This document shows, piece by piece, positions 23,508-31,549 of a stretch of 64,000 nt of DNA. The notes under the pieces were generated by a model. It was not told where the DNA came from, did not search any database, and saw only the letters and a list, made by a program, of their open reading frames with translations. This DNA comes from Niallia circulans (GTDB lineage Bacteria; Bacillota; Bacilli; Bacillales; Cytobacillaceae), in contig NZ_RIBP01000001.1 of NCBI RefSeq assembly GCF_007273535.1, positions 372,001-436,000 of the forward strand, in the 5' to 3' direction. How positions within the stretch are numbered: the first letter of the stretch is position 1; every line of letters starts with the position of its first letter. Both the position numbers and the translations under genes were made by a program.

Positions 23508-24695
23508 ATGAAATGGGTAAACTGCTTATTTATGTGTTTGTTAATACTTCTGTTAACAGGATGCTGGGATAGGAACGAATTAGCAAAAACTTCAATTGTA
23601 ACAGGGATGGCAGTAGATAAAGGAAAGTCATCTAAATATAAGCTAACAATTGAAACTACAGAAGCACGAGAAATGACTGCCAAAACAGCAACAGGTTTTG
23701 CCCCATCAAATGTTGCTTCTTTAGAAGGTAATACGATTGGGGAGCTTATTTATAAATTTAATATTGTTAATGCTACTCGTCCGATCTATTCACATACAAG
23801 AGTGTTGGTCCTAAGCGAGGATATAGTAAAGGATGGGTTATTAGAGTTCATGGATTTCTTTGACCGGAACAGAGAGATAAGAGATGATTTTGCTATTATC
23901 ATTGCAAGGGATGGAAAAGCTGAAGATATTTTGAAGGTAACTAATATGTACAAAAAAAGTGCTTCCCTTAAAATATTTACTCAATTAGTAACTATGCAAA
24001 AGGACTGGGGAGGAGCACCAGATGTTAAGTTAAATGATTATACTCGAATCTTTAATTCGGAAGGACAAGCTCCGGTATTACCAGCAGTACAGTTAGTTGG
24101 AAATAATCCGAAAAAAGGCGGAAATGTTGAGAATCTAAAAAGTGAAGTGCCTGATAGTGTAGTGAAGATTAGTTCTATGGGTGTATTAAAAAATGGAAAG
24201 CTAGCAGGCTATGCCTCCTTAAATGAGGTTCGTGATATGCTCTTTGTTCAAGGGATTATTAAAAGTGCGGCAATTGCTGCCAAATGTGAAGATGGTAAAA
24301 AGATTGAATATCGTGTCACTCATTCTAAAACAAAAGTGAGAGCAAAAGAGGTAAAAGGCATTCCGAATTTTTACATTAAGATTAAGACAGAAGGTTACTT
24401 AGAAGGTACACAATGCTTAAAAAAGTTAGGAGATGTAAAAGCGTTTGAAGGATTTGAAAAATCCATTAACAACATAATGGAGGAAGAGATAAAAGATTTT
24501 GTTATTAAGACAAAAGAGGAGTACAACGCGGATATATTTGGATTAGGTGAACGACTAAGAGAACAGGATTATAAGAATTTCAAGAAATATAAAGATACCT
24601 GGGATGATGGATATGCTAAAGCAAAAATTCACATCACTTTCAATTCAGAAATTAAAAGAAGCGGGTTAAGGAAGGACCGATTTATGATGGATTAA
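23508..24695 (+). CDS. Ger(x)C family spore germination lipoprotein
   Basis: Lipoprotein of 395 aa with signal peptide and lipobox LLLTGCWDRNELAK; Cys near residue 19 is lipidated. The CWDxxE start and the following domain (VTGMAVDKG, STIGEL-like region, THTRVLVLSEDI, FDRNREIRDDFAIIIARDG) are typical of GerC subunits. GerC forms the nutrient germinant receptor in the spore inner membrane together with GerA- and GerB-type membrane subunits. Those partners are absent on both sides, so this is an orphan subunit. AGGAGATAAAG precedes the ATG. Confidence 0.88.
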   Translation: MKWVNCLFMCLLILLLTGCWDRNELAKTSIVTGMAVDKGKSSKYKLTIETTEAREMTAKTATGFAPSNVASLEGNTIGELIYKFNIVNATRPIYSHTRVLVLSEDIVKDGLLEFMDFFDRNREIRDDFAIIIARDGKAEDILKVTNMYKKSASLKIFTQLVTMQKDWGGAPDVKLNDYTRIFNSEGQAPVLPAVQLVGNNPKKGGNVENLKSEVPDSVVKISSMGVLKNGKLAGYASLNEVRDMLFVQGIIKSAAIAAKCEDGKKIEYRVTHSKTKVRAKEVKGIPNFYIKIKTEGYLEGTQCLKKLGDVKAFEGFEKSINNIMEEEIKDFVIKTKEEYNADIFGLGERLREQDYKNFKKYKDTWDDGYAKAKIHITFNSEIKRSGLRKDRFMMD

Positions 24696-24894
24696 CAGTG
24701 TACACCGACAAGAGGATTATTTACCATAAAGTTACCACCCTAGTACACTTATGTGAGATAAATAATGAAGATGGAATGGTGGCTGTTATCACAAATTAGA
24801 CAGCTGGTTTGAGATGAATTTTTATTGCCAATTTGTAAATGGTTCCTGCTTGAAGTCAATGAAGCAAAAGTAATGTCTATTTATCCAGACTCGT

Positions 24895-24926
24895 AATAAA
24901 ACCATCAAAAATGATGGTTTTATTTA
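24895..24926. terminator. Hairpin, probable gerC terminator
   Basis: AATAAAACCATC and GATGGTTTTATT form a perfect 12-bp stem around a 6-nt loop, 200 bases after the gerC-like stop. T-rich on both strands. Confidence 0.6.
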
Positions 24927-25235
24927 ACCCTATATATAAGAGATTCAAGTTTTACTAAGAATATGGAACTTGTTTGAGGATTAATAATTTCTAATAAGCC
25001 ATTTTCATGATTAAAGAAGCAAAAGTGTATTTTACTGTTGTATATAACTTTTTGACCGAAGAAAACGTCATTATTCTGATATTGATACATAGCTGTTGAC
25101 TTGTTTTTAATGGATCTTCAGTCCTCCTTTCCTTTATAGAGGGAAGGTGACTAAGAAAAGTCTAAAAGGACCCAATATTTATGTCTATTATGGTTACCTT
25201 AACATCGTGAGGGGCTGTAAGTAAAATATTTTTTA

Positions 25236-25251
25236 CTTATCAACCGATAAG
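25236..25251 (+). promoter_or_regulatory. Isolated copy of the carotenoid-operon palindrome
   Basis: CTTATCAACCGATAAG differs from array site 3 (CTTATCAATCGATAAG) at one base. It stands alone 194 bases upstream of the gene at 25445. Confidence 0.5.
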
Positions 25252-25268
25252 TATTGAGGCATTCCAAA

Positions 25269-25298
25269 GAGCTGTAGGTATGAAACAGTTCTTTTTTT
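25269..25298 (+). terminator. Terminator-like hairpin
   Basis: GAGCTGT pairs with ACAGTTC (one G-T) and is followed by seven Ts. No gene is visible directly upstream, so a short transcript may end here. Confidence 0.55.
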
Positions 25299-25444
25299 AT
25301 TGTGCAAATAATTAGTTACACAACAAAAACAAATAAATGGAATCCTTTTACAAAGTATGCAGTCTAACAATATAGAGGAAATTGGAAATAGAGAATTTTT
25401 AACAAAGCTTATTGTAAATCATTGATTGAAAGGAGGGTCATTAC

Positions 25445-25864
25445 ATGGGGAAAAAGAAATATGTAATCATAGTTATCGTATTACTTATTGTTATCATTTC
25501 AACACTGTATGCCTATACTGCTAGTACTTCTATTTCTGGAAAGTCGGAAAATGGTATGTGGAAATACACATATAAAAAAAATCTTGATGCAAGTGAGCCA
25601 AGAGGATGGCAGGGGAGAATTAAGCAGTTAGATAAACAAGAAGTAGTAGTTGAGATGTTGGAATTCAAGGATACTGGCAAGGTGATTGCAGATACAGATG
25701 TATTTAATGAGGGAAGGGATATAGACGGTTCTGTTACAACATTACATCCTTTCTCAACTGAATTTTATTTGGGAAATGAACCAAGAAAGGGACATATGTA
25801 CCAAGTTGTTGTTACATGGATGAAAGATGGTGTAGCCCATATGGATACGATTGACTTAAACTAA
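25445..25864 (+). CDS. Membrane-anchored hypothetical protein
   Basis: A 139-aa protein with one N-terminal transmembrane or uncleaved signal helix (residues 5-24, no lipobox Cys). The extracellular domain is beta-rich (SENGMWKYTYKKNL, QEVVVEMLEFKDTGK, YQVVVTWMKDGVAHMDTI). GAAAGGAGG precedes the ATG. I do not recognise the domain. It is followed after 50 bases by the broken lipoprotein gene and may have formed a unit with it. Confidence 0.65.
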   Translation: MGKKKYVIIVIVLLIVIISTLYAYTASTSISGKSENGMWKYTYKKNLDASEPRGWQGRIKQLDKQEVVVEMLEFKDTGKVIADTDVFNEGRDIDGSVTTLHPFSTEFYLGNEPRKGHMYQVVVTWMKDGVAHMDTIDLN

Positions 25865-25914
25865 CTAATGCATTGTTATGGAGATAGTTAGAAAAAGCTG
25901 GAGGGAGTAGTATC

Positions 25915-26296
25915 ATTAAATTATATATACCGCTAGTAATTATTTTAATGATTGTTGGTGGGTGCTCACAGAAAGAAAAATCAACTAAAAAAAGTAAGTT
26001 TGAGGAAATAGTTCATACTGAAGGCTACTTTGCCTTTCCAGTTGTTAAATGGAATAACCTGATTTACAGAATAACAAACACGAAGGTCGACAGAGCTAAA
26101 GAAAAAATCGGAGAAATTCAAAAATTCTTCAGCGGAAGAGACGGTAAACACTCCTGATAACTATTCGAATTCTAAAATATTTCAGTTTACAGAAGAAGGA
26201 ATAAGTGAGTCAACATTAGAAGACACTCAACATTATTCCATCGTGAAGCAGTTCTTTGAAAATAAAGATCGTCTACTGCACCATCTCTTTAATTAA
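25915..26296 (+). pseudogene. Frameshifted small lipoprotein gene
   Basis: GGAGGGAG stands 7-8 nt before an ATT at 25915 that opens IKLYIPLVIILMIVGGCSQK, a full lipoprotein signal with lipobox VGGC. The nearest ATG, at 25948, would cut off most of that signal. The frame ends at 26157, but after an A5 run near 26122 another frame continues with coding-like sequence (NSSAEETVNTPDNYSNSK, then FTEEGISESTLEDTQHYS) to TAA at 26296. Removing one A would give a single protein of about 126 residues. Either the gene is decaying (lost ATG plus frameshift) or both oddities are sequencing errors. Confidence 0.6.
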
Positions 26297-26606
26297 TAAT
26301 GGCATAAGTTATGTTGGGATATAAATGCGTATAATTAGGATTAGGGAATGTGCGAGGTTAAGGTAATCGCTTAAATAGAGTGCCTTATAGTTAAATTCGG
26401 TAAGAAGTGTTAAGCAAGCAATGTTTAATGCTTCTTTTTTTCTTCAAAAAATAAGATGCTTTCTACAGCATGCTTATAAAGATTTTCGTGCAGCCTTTCA
26501 GAACAATTATAATACTTAAGTACAGGAAGGACTTGCACAGGACTACATCGAATAGAGGAAAAATAGAATCAGTTTATTTAAAAATAACACACAGGAGTTA
26601 TGGAAA
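26297..26606 (+). other. Intergenic region with terminator
   Basis: A terminator lies at 26402-26442 (AGAAGTGTTAA with TTTAATGCTTCT, then seven Ts). Otherwise only the promoter region of the VOC gene; no further structure seen. Confidence 0.5.
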
Positions 26607-27044
26607 ATGAAAATTAAAAGAATAGATCACATTGGTGTTACCGTAAATAATCTTACCGCAGCAAAAGCGTTTTTTCTTGATTTTGGACTTGAGGTGAAAG
26701 GGGAGTTGGAGATGGAAGGAGATTTGATGGGATATGCGGCTGGCCTTGAAGATGTGAAAGTAGCATGTGTTGGAATGGGACCGGCAGACAGCGAGACGTG
26801 GCTAGAACTAATCAAATTTTATTCGCCGTCAGCTGAAAGTGATATTCAGCAACCATTAGCTAATACACTTGGTATCCGCCATATTGCTTTTGCTGTTGAA
26901 GATATTGAAGCTCTTATTTCTAAATTGAAAACGAAGGGCACTTATATCTTTAGTGAGATACAGCAATATGAAGAAAGTTATAAGCTATGCTACGTTCGTG
27001 GCCCAGAGGGAATTATTTTGGAGTTGGCTGAGGAGATTTTCTAG
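26607..27044 (+). CDS. VOC (glyoxalase/bleomycin resistance) family protein
   Basis: A 145-aa protein of two beta-alpha-beta-beta-beta modules. RIDHIGVTVNNLTAAKAFF opens the first, GIRHIAFAVEDIEALISKL the second, and YVRGPEGIILELAEE closes it with the metal-binding Glu. The layout resembles methylmalonyl-CoA epimerase or lactoylglutathione lyase-like VOC members; the substrate cannot be told. Monocistronic, with a strong terminator after it. Confidence 0.82.
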   Translation: MKIKRIDHIGVTVNNLTAAKAFFLDFGLEVKGELEMEGDLMGYAAGLEDVKVACVGMGPADSETWLELIKFYSPSAESDIQQPLANTLGIRHIAFAVEDIEALISKLKTKGTYIFSEIQQYEESYKLCYVRGPEGIILELAEEIF

Positions 27045-27060
27045 AAAACTTAAATTAAGA

Positions 27061-27100
27061 AAAAAGTGGAGCATCAATATTGTGAAGCTCCACTTTTTTA
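27061..27100. terminator. Bidirectional terminator
   Basis: AAAAAGTGGAGC (27061-27072) pairs perfectly with GCTCCACTTTTT (27087-27098), with T-runs on both strands. Confidence 0.88.
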
Positions 27101-27336
27101 CAATTCGCCAATTATAATTATATTTAATGAAGGAAAACCCTTAAATATTCGCTCGCTTTTGGTGCATAAATTCCTAATTATATTTCTACACCTGTAGGAA
27201 ATCTAAGCAATAGTAGGAGCTATATACTAAAATAAATAATTATGACCTTAATTCTAAGTGAAATTATAGGTTTAATTCTTGACTATAAAACTTCTAACTT
27301 CCATTTTAGTCAAACATTCAATTGCAAGGATGCATA

Positions 27337-28164
27337 TCATTTTTCATATTCATGAGTATTCACTTTAATACCTATTTTGGTTATATATTCTTCTTCATGT
27401 TTTGAGACTAAAGAATGGAGTAGGTACTCTTCATAGGCATCCCCGTCTAGTGTTAATTTCCGTGATACTATCTCTTTTAACAAATAAGAATAAGCGTTTT
27501 TTATATTATCATACGATCCTTGATAATAATAGATAGCATACAAACCAGCGGGTTTTTTTATAGTTCCTGGCCCTTCCATCCGGCAAAATAAACAATCAGC
27601 TTGAAGATAGTTTTCATTTATGAGGTTTTTCTTATTTAGGACGGAACCAAATGCTGCTGCTCCATTTACACCTACTTCTTTCAAGAATTCATCATAGATA
27701 TGTGATAAAGCTTCCACAGATGCCTCCCAATCAATATTCTTCGATGAGCTGTATAAGACAGATTCTTCAGGTAGTTCTTTTAGTACTAACTCCCCTATAA
27801 CCACGTTCTGCAATTCATCTGTTACTTCCATTAATCGTGACAGAAATAATTGATTTTCTTTTAGTTTATTTATCTCTATTTCAATATTTTCCACTTGTCT
27901 TGAAGCAAGTTCATTTAATCTAGCAGAGGAAGGTGAGTCAAAATAAGATTTTAGTTCTTTTATTGGAACGTTAACGGAACGAAGTGATTGAATCGCGCTA
28001 AAGGTGTCTAATTGCGGTAAAGTATAGTACCGATAGCCGTTTGAGTGTATACCTGCAGGATTAAATAAGTTAATTTTATTGTAGTACAGTAAAGTGTCTT
28101 TTTTAACTCCAAATAAATCTGCAAATTCTCCTGTGGAAAATGTCGTTATATAATTATTTATCAC
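27337..28164 (-). CDS. MerR family transcriptional regulator with effector domain
   Basis: Regulator of 275 aa. The N-terminal MerR helix-turn-helix is FSTGEFADLFGVKKDTLLYY with NGYRYYTLPQLDTF; a coiled coil follows (SRQVENIEIEINKLKENQ). A C-terminal GyrI/BmrR-like ligand domain of about 150 residues contains AGLYAIYYYQGSYDNIKNAY. I chose the GTG at 28164 because AAGGAAGGAG lies 8 nt upstream; longer frames lack such a site. It is divergent from an MFS exporter whose promoter has MerR geometry, so it likely activates that exporter on binding a hydrophobic drug. Confidence 0.85.
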   Translation of the reverse strand: MINNYITTFSTGEFADLFGVKKDTLLYYNKINLFNPAGIHSNGYRYYTLPQLDTFSAIQSLRSVNVPIKELKSYFDSPSSARLNELASRQVENIEIEINKLKENQLFLSRLMEVTDELQNVVIGELVLKELPEESVLYSSSKNIDWEASVEALSHIYDEFLKEVGVNGAAAFGSVLNKKNLINENYLQADCLFCRMEGPGTIKKPAGLYAIYYYQGSYDNIKNAYSYLLKEIVSRKLTLDGDAYEEYLLHSLVSKHEEEYITKIGIKVNTHEYEK

Positions 28165-28180
28165 ATTATTCACTCCTTCC

Positions 28181-28211
28181 TTTACTATGGAGTTACTCCA
28201 CACTTTATAAT
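28181..28211 (+). promoter_or_regulatory. MerR-type promoter of the MFS gene
   Basis: TTTACT (28181-28186) and a perfect TATAAT (28206-28211) are separated by 19 bases. The spacer holds the palindrome TGGAGTTACTCCA at 28188-28200. An overlong spacer with a central palindrome is the hallmark of promoters untwisted by MerR activators. Confidence 0.75.
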
Positions 28212-28257
28212 AACATTCAGTCAAGTGAATTTCATTTTTAAACAAAAAGGATTGGTG

Positions 28258-29478
28258 TTGAATTTAATGAAGGAACTACTAAAGAATAGGGTATTTTTAA
28301 TCGTACAGGGGGCAGACCTATTACAACAAATTGGGATTTGGACTCGTAATATGGCTTTGCTTTTTTATATTATGGAGAAAACGAATAATAATCCAACAGC
28401 AGTCTCATTGCTAACAACATTAGAATATTTACCAATCTTTATATTTTCTTTAATTGGCGGAACATATGCTGATAGGTGGAATCCAAAAAAGACTGTAGTT
28501 TATGGAGATGCATTAAGTGCTCTTTCCATGCTATTCATATTAATTCTCATTACTAATGGAGTGTGGCAATCTGTATTTGCAGCAACTGTGCTATCGGCAA
28601 TTATTAGTCAGTTTTCACAGCCATCTTCAGCTGTCCTTTACAAAAAGCATATTCCTGTGAATTTAGTGGGAAGTGCTATTGGGATTAGCCAAAGTTTAAT
28701 AGCAATATTTACTATCTTAGGTCCAATTTTGGGAACGTTTATATATACTCAATTAGGGTTAGAAACATCTATTTGGGTATTGTTTGCAATATTCACCTTA
28801 GCATCTGGACTGCAATTATTTTTACCAAAAACAGTGAAAGACAAATCAAAAACAGAAACAAAATCGGCATTAATAGATGTAAAAGAGGGTTTTGTATACG
28901 TATTTAAGCATAACAATTTAAAATTTATTGCGTGCTTATTTTTTATTGTTGGCATTTCTTTTGGAATTACCCAACCATTAGACGTATTCGTAATCATGGA
29001 AAGGTTAGGATTACCAAAAGAAGGTGTTCAGTGGTTTGCAGCTGCAGAAGGAATTGGTATGTTGCTCGGGGGCGGACTTGCGGTGACATTATCGTCATTT
29101 GTTGAAAAAAATAGCAAATATGTCTTAACAACGACAATAATAGCACTTTCTATTATTACCATTATTGAAATATTGTCATTCTGGCCACTATTAACGGCAG
29201 CTGCTCGGATATTATCAGGACTCTCCGTTGCTTTTGTTCAAGTAATATTTAGTACAATGATGATGAAGGAGGTTGCTTCTGATTATATTGGAAGAACTAA
29301 CGGTATTATTATGCCACTAATGATGGCTGGTTTGCTTATAGGCAGTGCCAGTTCTGGATTTATCGTCCTTAAAGTGGACTTAATTGGTGCTTATATTTTA
29401 TCAGCTATTTTGACACTTTCGTGTATTGTTTTGACAAGTCGGCTTCAATTAAAAAAGGCTGCTCTAATAACTAACTAA
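28258..29478 (+). CDS. MFS transporter (likely drug efflux)
   Basis: Major facilitator protein of about 406 aa with 12 helices. GTYADRWNPKKTVVYGDALS is the conserved loop 2-3 motif and SQFSQPSSAVLYKKHIP lies in helix 4-5, as in the MFS_3/enterobactin-exporter-like group. AAAAAGG stands before several possible starts: GTG 28255, TTG 28258 and ATG 28267. The spacing favours TTG 28258, though ATG 28267 is possible. The MerR-type promoter and divergent MerR gene suggest inducible efflux. Confidence 0.85.
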   Translation: MNLMKELLKNRVFLIVQGADLLQQIGIWTRNMALLFYIMEKTNNNPTAVSLLTTLEYLPIFIFSLIGGTYADRWNPKKTVVYGDALSALSMLFILILITNGVWQSVFAATVLSAIISQFSQPSSAVLYKKHIPVNLVGSAIGISQSLIAIFTILGPILGTFIYTQLGLETSIWVLFAIFTLASGLQLFLPKTVKDKSKTETKSALIDVKEGFVYVFKHNNLKFIACLFFIVGISFGITQPLDVFVIMERLGLPKEGVQWFAAAEGIGMLLGGGLAVTLSSFVEKNSKYVLTTTIIALSIITIIEILSFWPLLTAAARILSGLSVAFVQVIFSTMMMKEVASDYIGRTNGIIMPLMMAGLLIGSASSGFIVLKVDLIGAYILSAILTLSCIVLTSRLQLKKAALITN

Positions 29479-29602
29479 TAAATGAGTCAGTCCACCTTAA
29501 ATATGTGGTGAGCTTTAGATTTTTTGATATTGCCAATCGACAATTTTCCATGTATATCTTTTGCTAAAGTTAGCTCCAACTTAAGCAAAAGCAATTTAAA
29601 CA

Positions 29603-29635
29603 AGCAAAAAGGGCTAACCTAAAAAGGCAGCCCTT
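29603..29635 (-). terminator. Terminator of the Gfo/Idh operon
   Basis: AAGGGCT (29609-29615) pairs with AGCCCTT (29629-29635). On the minus strand the stem is followed by TTTTTGC. Confidence 0.7.
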
Positions 29636-29663
29636 GAAAATATTCTTTCTCTTTAAACAGTCG

Positions 29664-30755
29664 TTACTTCTGGATTTTCATGGCGACTGGCTCAGGTCGG
29701 TCGCAGGTACTTTCCATTATATAATGTCTGCCGCTATCAGAAGAGTCATGGAAACCATGCATAGCTTCTAACACATGATAAGCTAACTTGCCATTTGCTC
29801 GATAATTACCGCCTTCGATAATCGCTGTTGCCATATCTGCCACACCAAGTCCTCTGCTGTTTTGGGCGTGACCATATTCTAGTGGGACCTCTCTAAATTC
29901 ATTTTCGTCCCGTTTTCTAATCTTAACAGGACCTCCAAATGTGTTCGGATCAGGAACTAATAATGTTCCTTCGCTTCCGTATATTTCAATAGGTGGAAGG
30001 GAGGTACCGCCAAATGCATCGAAGCTTGTCGTAATATTACCAATAACCCCTGAAGCAAAATCTAGAACGCCTGAGATATGGGTTGGAATTTTCACATCGA
30101 TGGTAGTGCCTGCTTTTGGTGTGCTTAGCACCGTTCTTTCAGGATAGCTGATACGTGTGAATCCTGAAATTCGCTTAATTGGTCCTAAAAGGGCAACCAA
30201 GGCTGTTAAGTAGTATGGCCCCATATCAAACATTGGGCCACCGCCTACATCATAATAAAAGGCTGGGTCAGGATGCCAATGTTCGTGACCACGGCAAATC
30301 ATGAAAGCAGATGCACCAATAGGAACACCAATTTCACCTTGCTCTATTAAATGAATCGCTGTTTGGATTCCGGCACCTAAGAAGGTATCAGGCGCACTCC
30401 CAACAAGAAGATTTCGTTTTTTTGCTGTTTCTAAAATTTGTCTGCCTTCGTCGCGTGTCACTGCTAGTGGTTTTTCCGTGTAGACATGCTTTCCTGCTTC
30501 AAGAGCCTGAATACAGACAGATGCATGTGCTTTTGGTATGGTTAAATTAATCACAAGCTCAATCTCCTGATTATTCAGCAGCTCCTCAACCGAACATGCT
30601 TTAGGAATATCAAATTTTTCAGCTTGAGACTGGGCCCGCTGTAAATCTAAATCAGCACAAGCAACTAGCTCAAGATGAGGGAATTTTGGGCAGTTTTCCA
30701 TATAAATAGAACTAATATTTCCACAGCCAATGATGCCAACTTTAAGTTTTTTCAT
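29664..30755 (-). CDS. Gfo/Idh/MocA family oxidoreductase
   Basis: NAD(P)-dependent sugar or inositol dehydrogenase-like enzyme of 363 aa. The N-terminal Rossmann fold is VGIIGCGNISSIYMENC; the conserved GKHVYTEKPLAVT holds the catalytic Lys. The C-terminal domain has GGGPMFDMGPYYLTALVALL with the usual Asp and Tyr. GGAGGAG precedes the ATG. It is the last of three leftward genes with a ThuA-like protein and a second Gfo/Idh enzyme, a set expected for oxidation or epimerisation of a sugar derivative. Substrate unknown. Confidence 0.85.
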   Translation of the reverse strand: MKKLKVGIIGCGNISSIYMENCPKFPHLELVACADLDLQRAQSQAEKFDIPKACSVEELLNNQEIELVINLTIPKAHASVCIQALEAGKHVYTEKPLAVTRDEGRQILETAKKRNLLVGSAPDTFLGAGIQTAIHLIEQGEIGVPIGASAFMICRGHEHWHPDPAFYYDVGGGPMFDMGPYYLTALVALLGPIKRISGFTRISYPERTVLSTPKAGTTIDVKIPTHISGVLDFASGVIGNITTSFDAFGGTSLPPIEIYGSEGTLLVPDPNTFGGPVKIRKRDENEFREVPLEYGHAQNSRGLGVADMATAIIEGGNYRANGKLAYHVLEAMHGFHDSSDSGRHYIMESTCDRPEPVAMKIQK

Positions 30756-30781
30756 AAGGCTCCTCCAAGTTCAAAGTTTTT

Positions 30782-31519
30782 TTATTGGCTGTCTCCCATA
30801 CCAGTATAGGTACGTACATTTTTGTAAGTCGTGTTTACAGCTGGATTCTCAGCCAGTGCCTTTCCAGCAGCAGCCCATAAAAAACCTCGCCGCATAATCA
30901 GGGAGACTTCCGGCATTGCCACAATATTGGCCTGATGACCTAAAGAGTTATAAAATACATTTCCATGTCCCCAGCGTTTTGTCCAGACAACTGGCATATC
31001 GACTGCTTTGTTAGCAGAATGTGGACCAGCAAACACTGGGAAACGGGTGGTTGCCAACACTTCCACCGCCGGATCATAATGAAGATAATATTGCTCACTG
31101 GCGACTTTGAAATCTGAAAGTCCTGCTAGCAGCGGGCTGGAGGTGTGCTTAATGTTGACGGTATATTCCACACCGTCATTGCCAGGATGCGCGACCCAAT
31201 TTCCGCCCGTCATAAACTGCCAGTCAACATTGTTACGGAAAGAGTCGCACATTCCACCATGACAGCCAGCTAAGCCGACACCTGCTGCCACTGCTTCAGA
31301 GATATTTAAGACGTACTTTCTTTCAATTTGGCCCATTGTCCAATGAGGAACAATCAAGTCTAATGACTTTAACCTTTCCTTATCAGCATAAGAATCCAGT
31401 GAGTTGGAAACCTCTACTTGGAAATTTTCTTCTTCAAGGATTCCTTTGAAAATATCTGCTACTTGTTCTGGCTGATGACCATCCCAGCCGCCCCAAACAA
31501 TTAATGCCGTTTTTTTCAT
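30782..31519 (-). CDS. ThuA domain protein (trehalose-utilisation family)
   Basis: A 245-aa protein of the ThuA/class-I glutamine amidotransferase-like fold. LIVWGGWDGHQPEQVADIF at the N-terminus, GLAGCHGGMCDSFRNNVDW in the middle and VVWTKRWGHGNVFYNSLGHQ near the end are the ThuA signatures. ThuA proteins act with dehydrogenases in catabolism of trehalose or related keto-sugars. It lies between two Gfo/Idh genes, 26-30 bases from each, in one operon. A GGGG-rich site precedes the ATG. Confidence 0.83.
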   Translation of the reverse strand: MKKTALIVWGGWDGHQPEQVADIFKGILEEENFQVEVSNSLDSYADKERLKSLDLIVPHWTMGQIERKYVLNISEAVAAGVGLAGCHGGMCDSFRNNVDWQFMTGGNWVAHPGNDGVEYTVNIKHTSSPLLAGLSDFKVASEQYYLHYDPAVEVLATTRFPVFAGPHSANKAVDMPVVWTKRWGHGNVFYNSLGHQANIVAMPEVSLIMRRGFLWAAAGKALAENPAVNTTYKNVRTYTGMGDSQ

Positions 31520-31549
31520 GCTTCAACCCCACGCCTTCATCATTTTATT

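Larger units (their letters stand above)
24696..25444. other. Long intergenic region with terminators and a sixth palindrome
   Basis: About 750 bases without a credible gene. It holds a 12-bp perfect hairpin (24895-24924), a copy of the carotenoid-operon palindrome (25236-25251) and a terminator-like hairpin (25269-25298). CCTTTCC...GGGAAGG near 25129 is another small hairpin. No RNA family is recognised. Confidence 0.5.
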
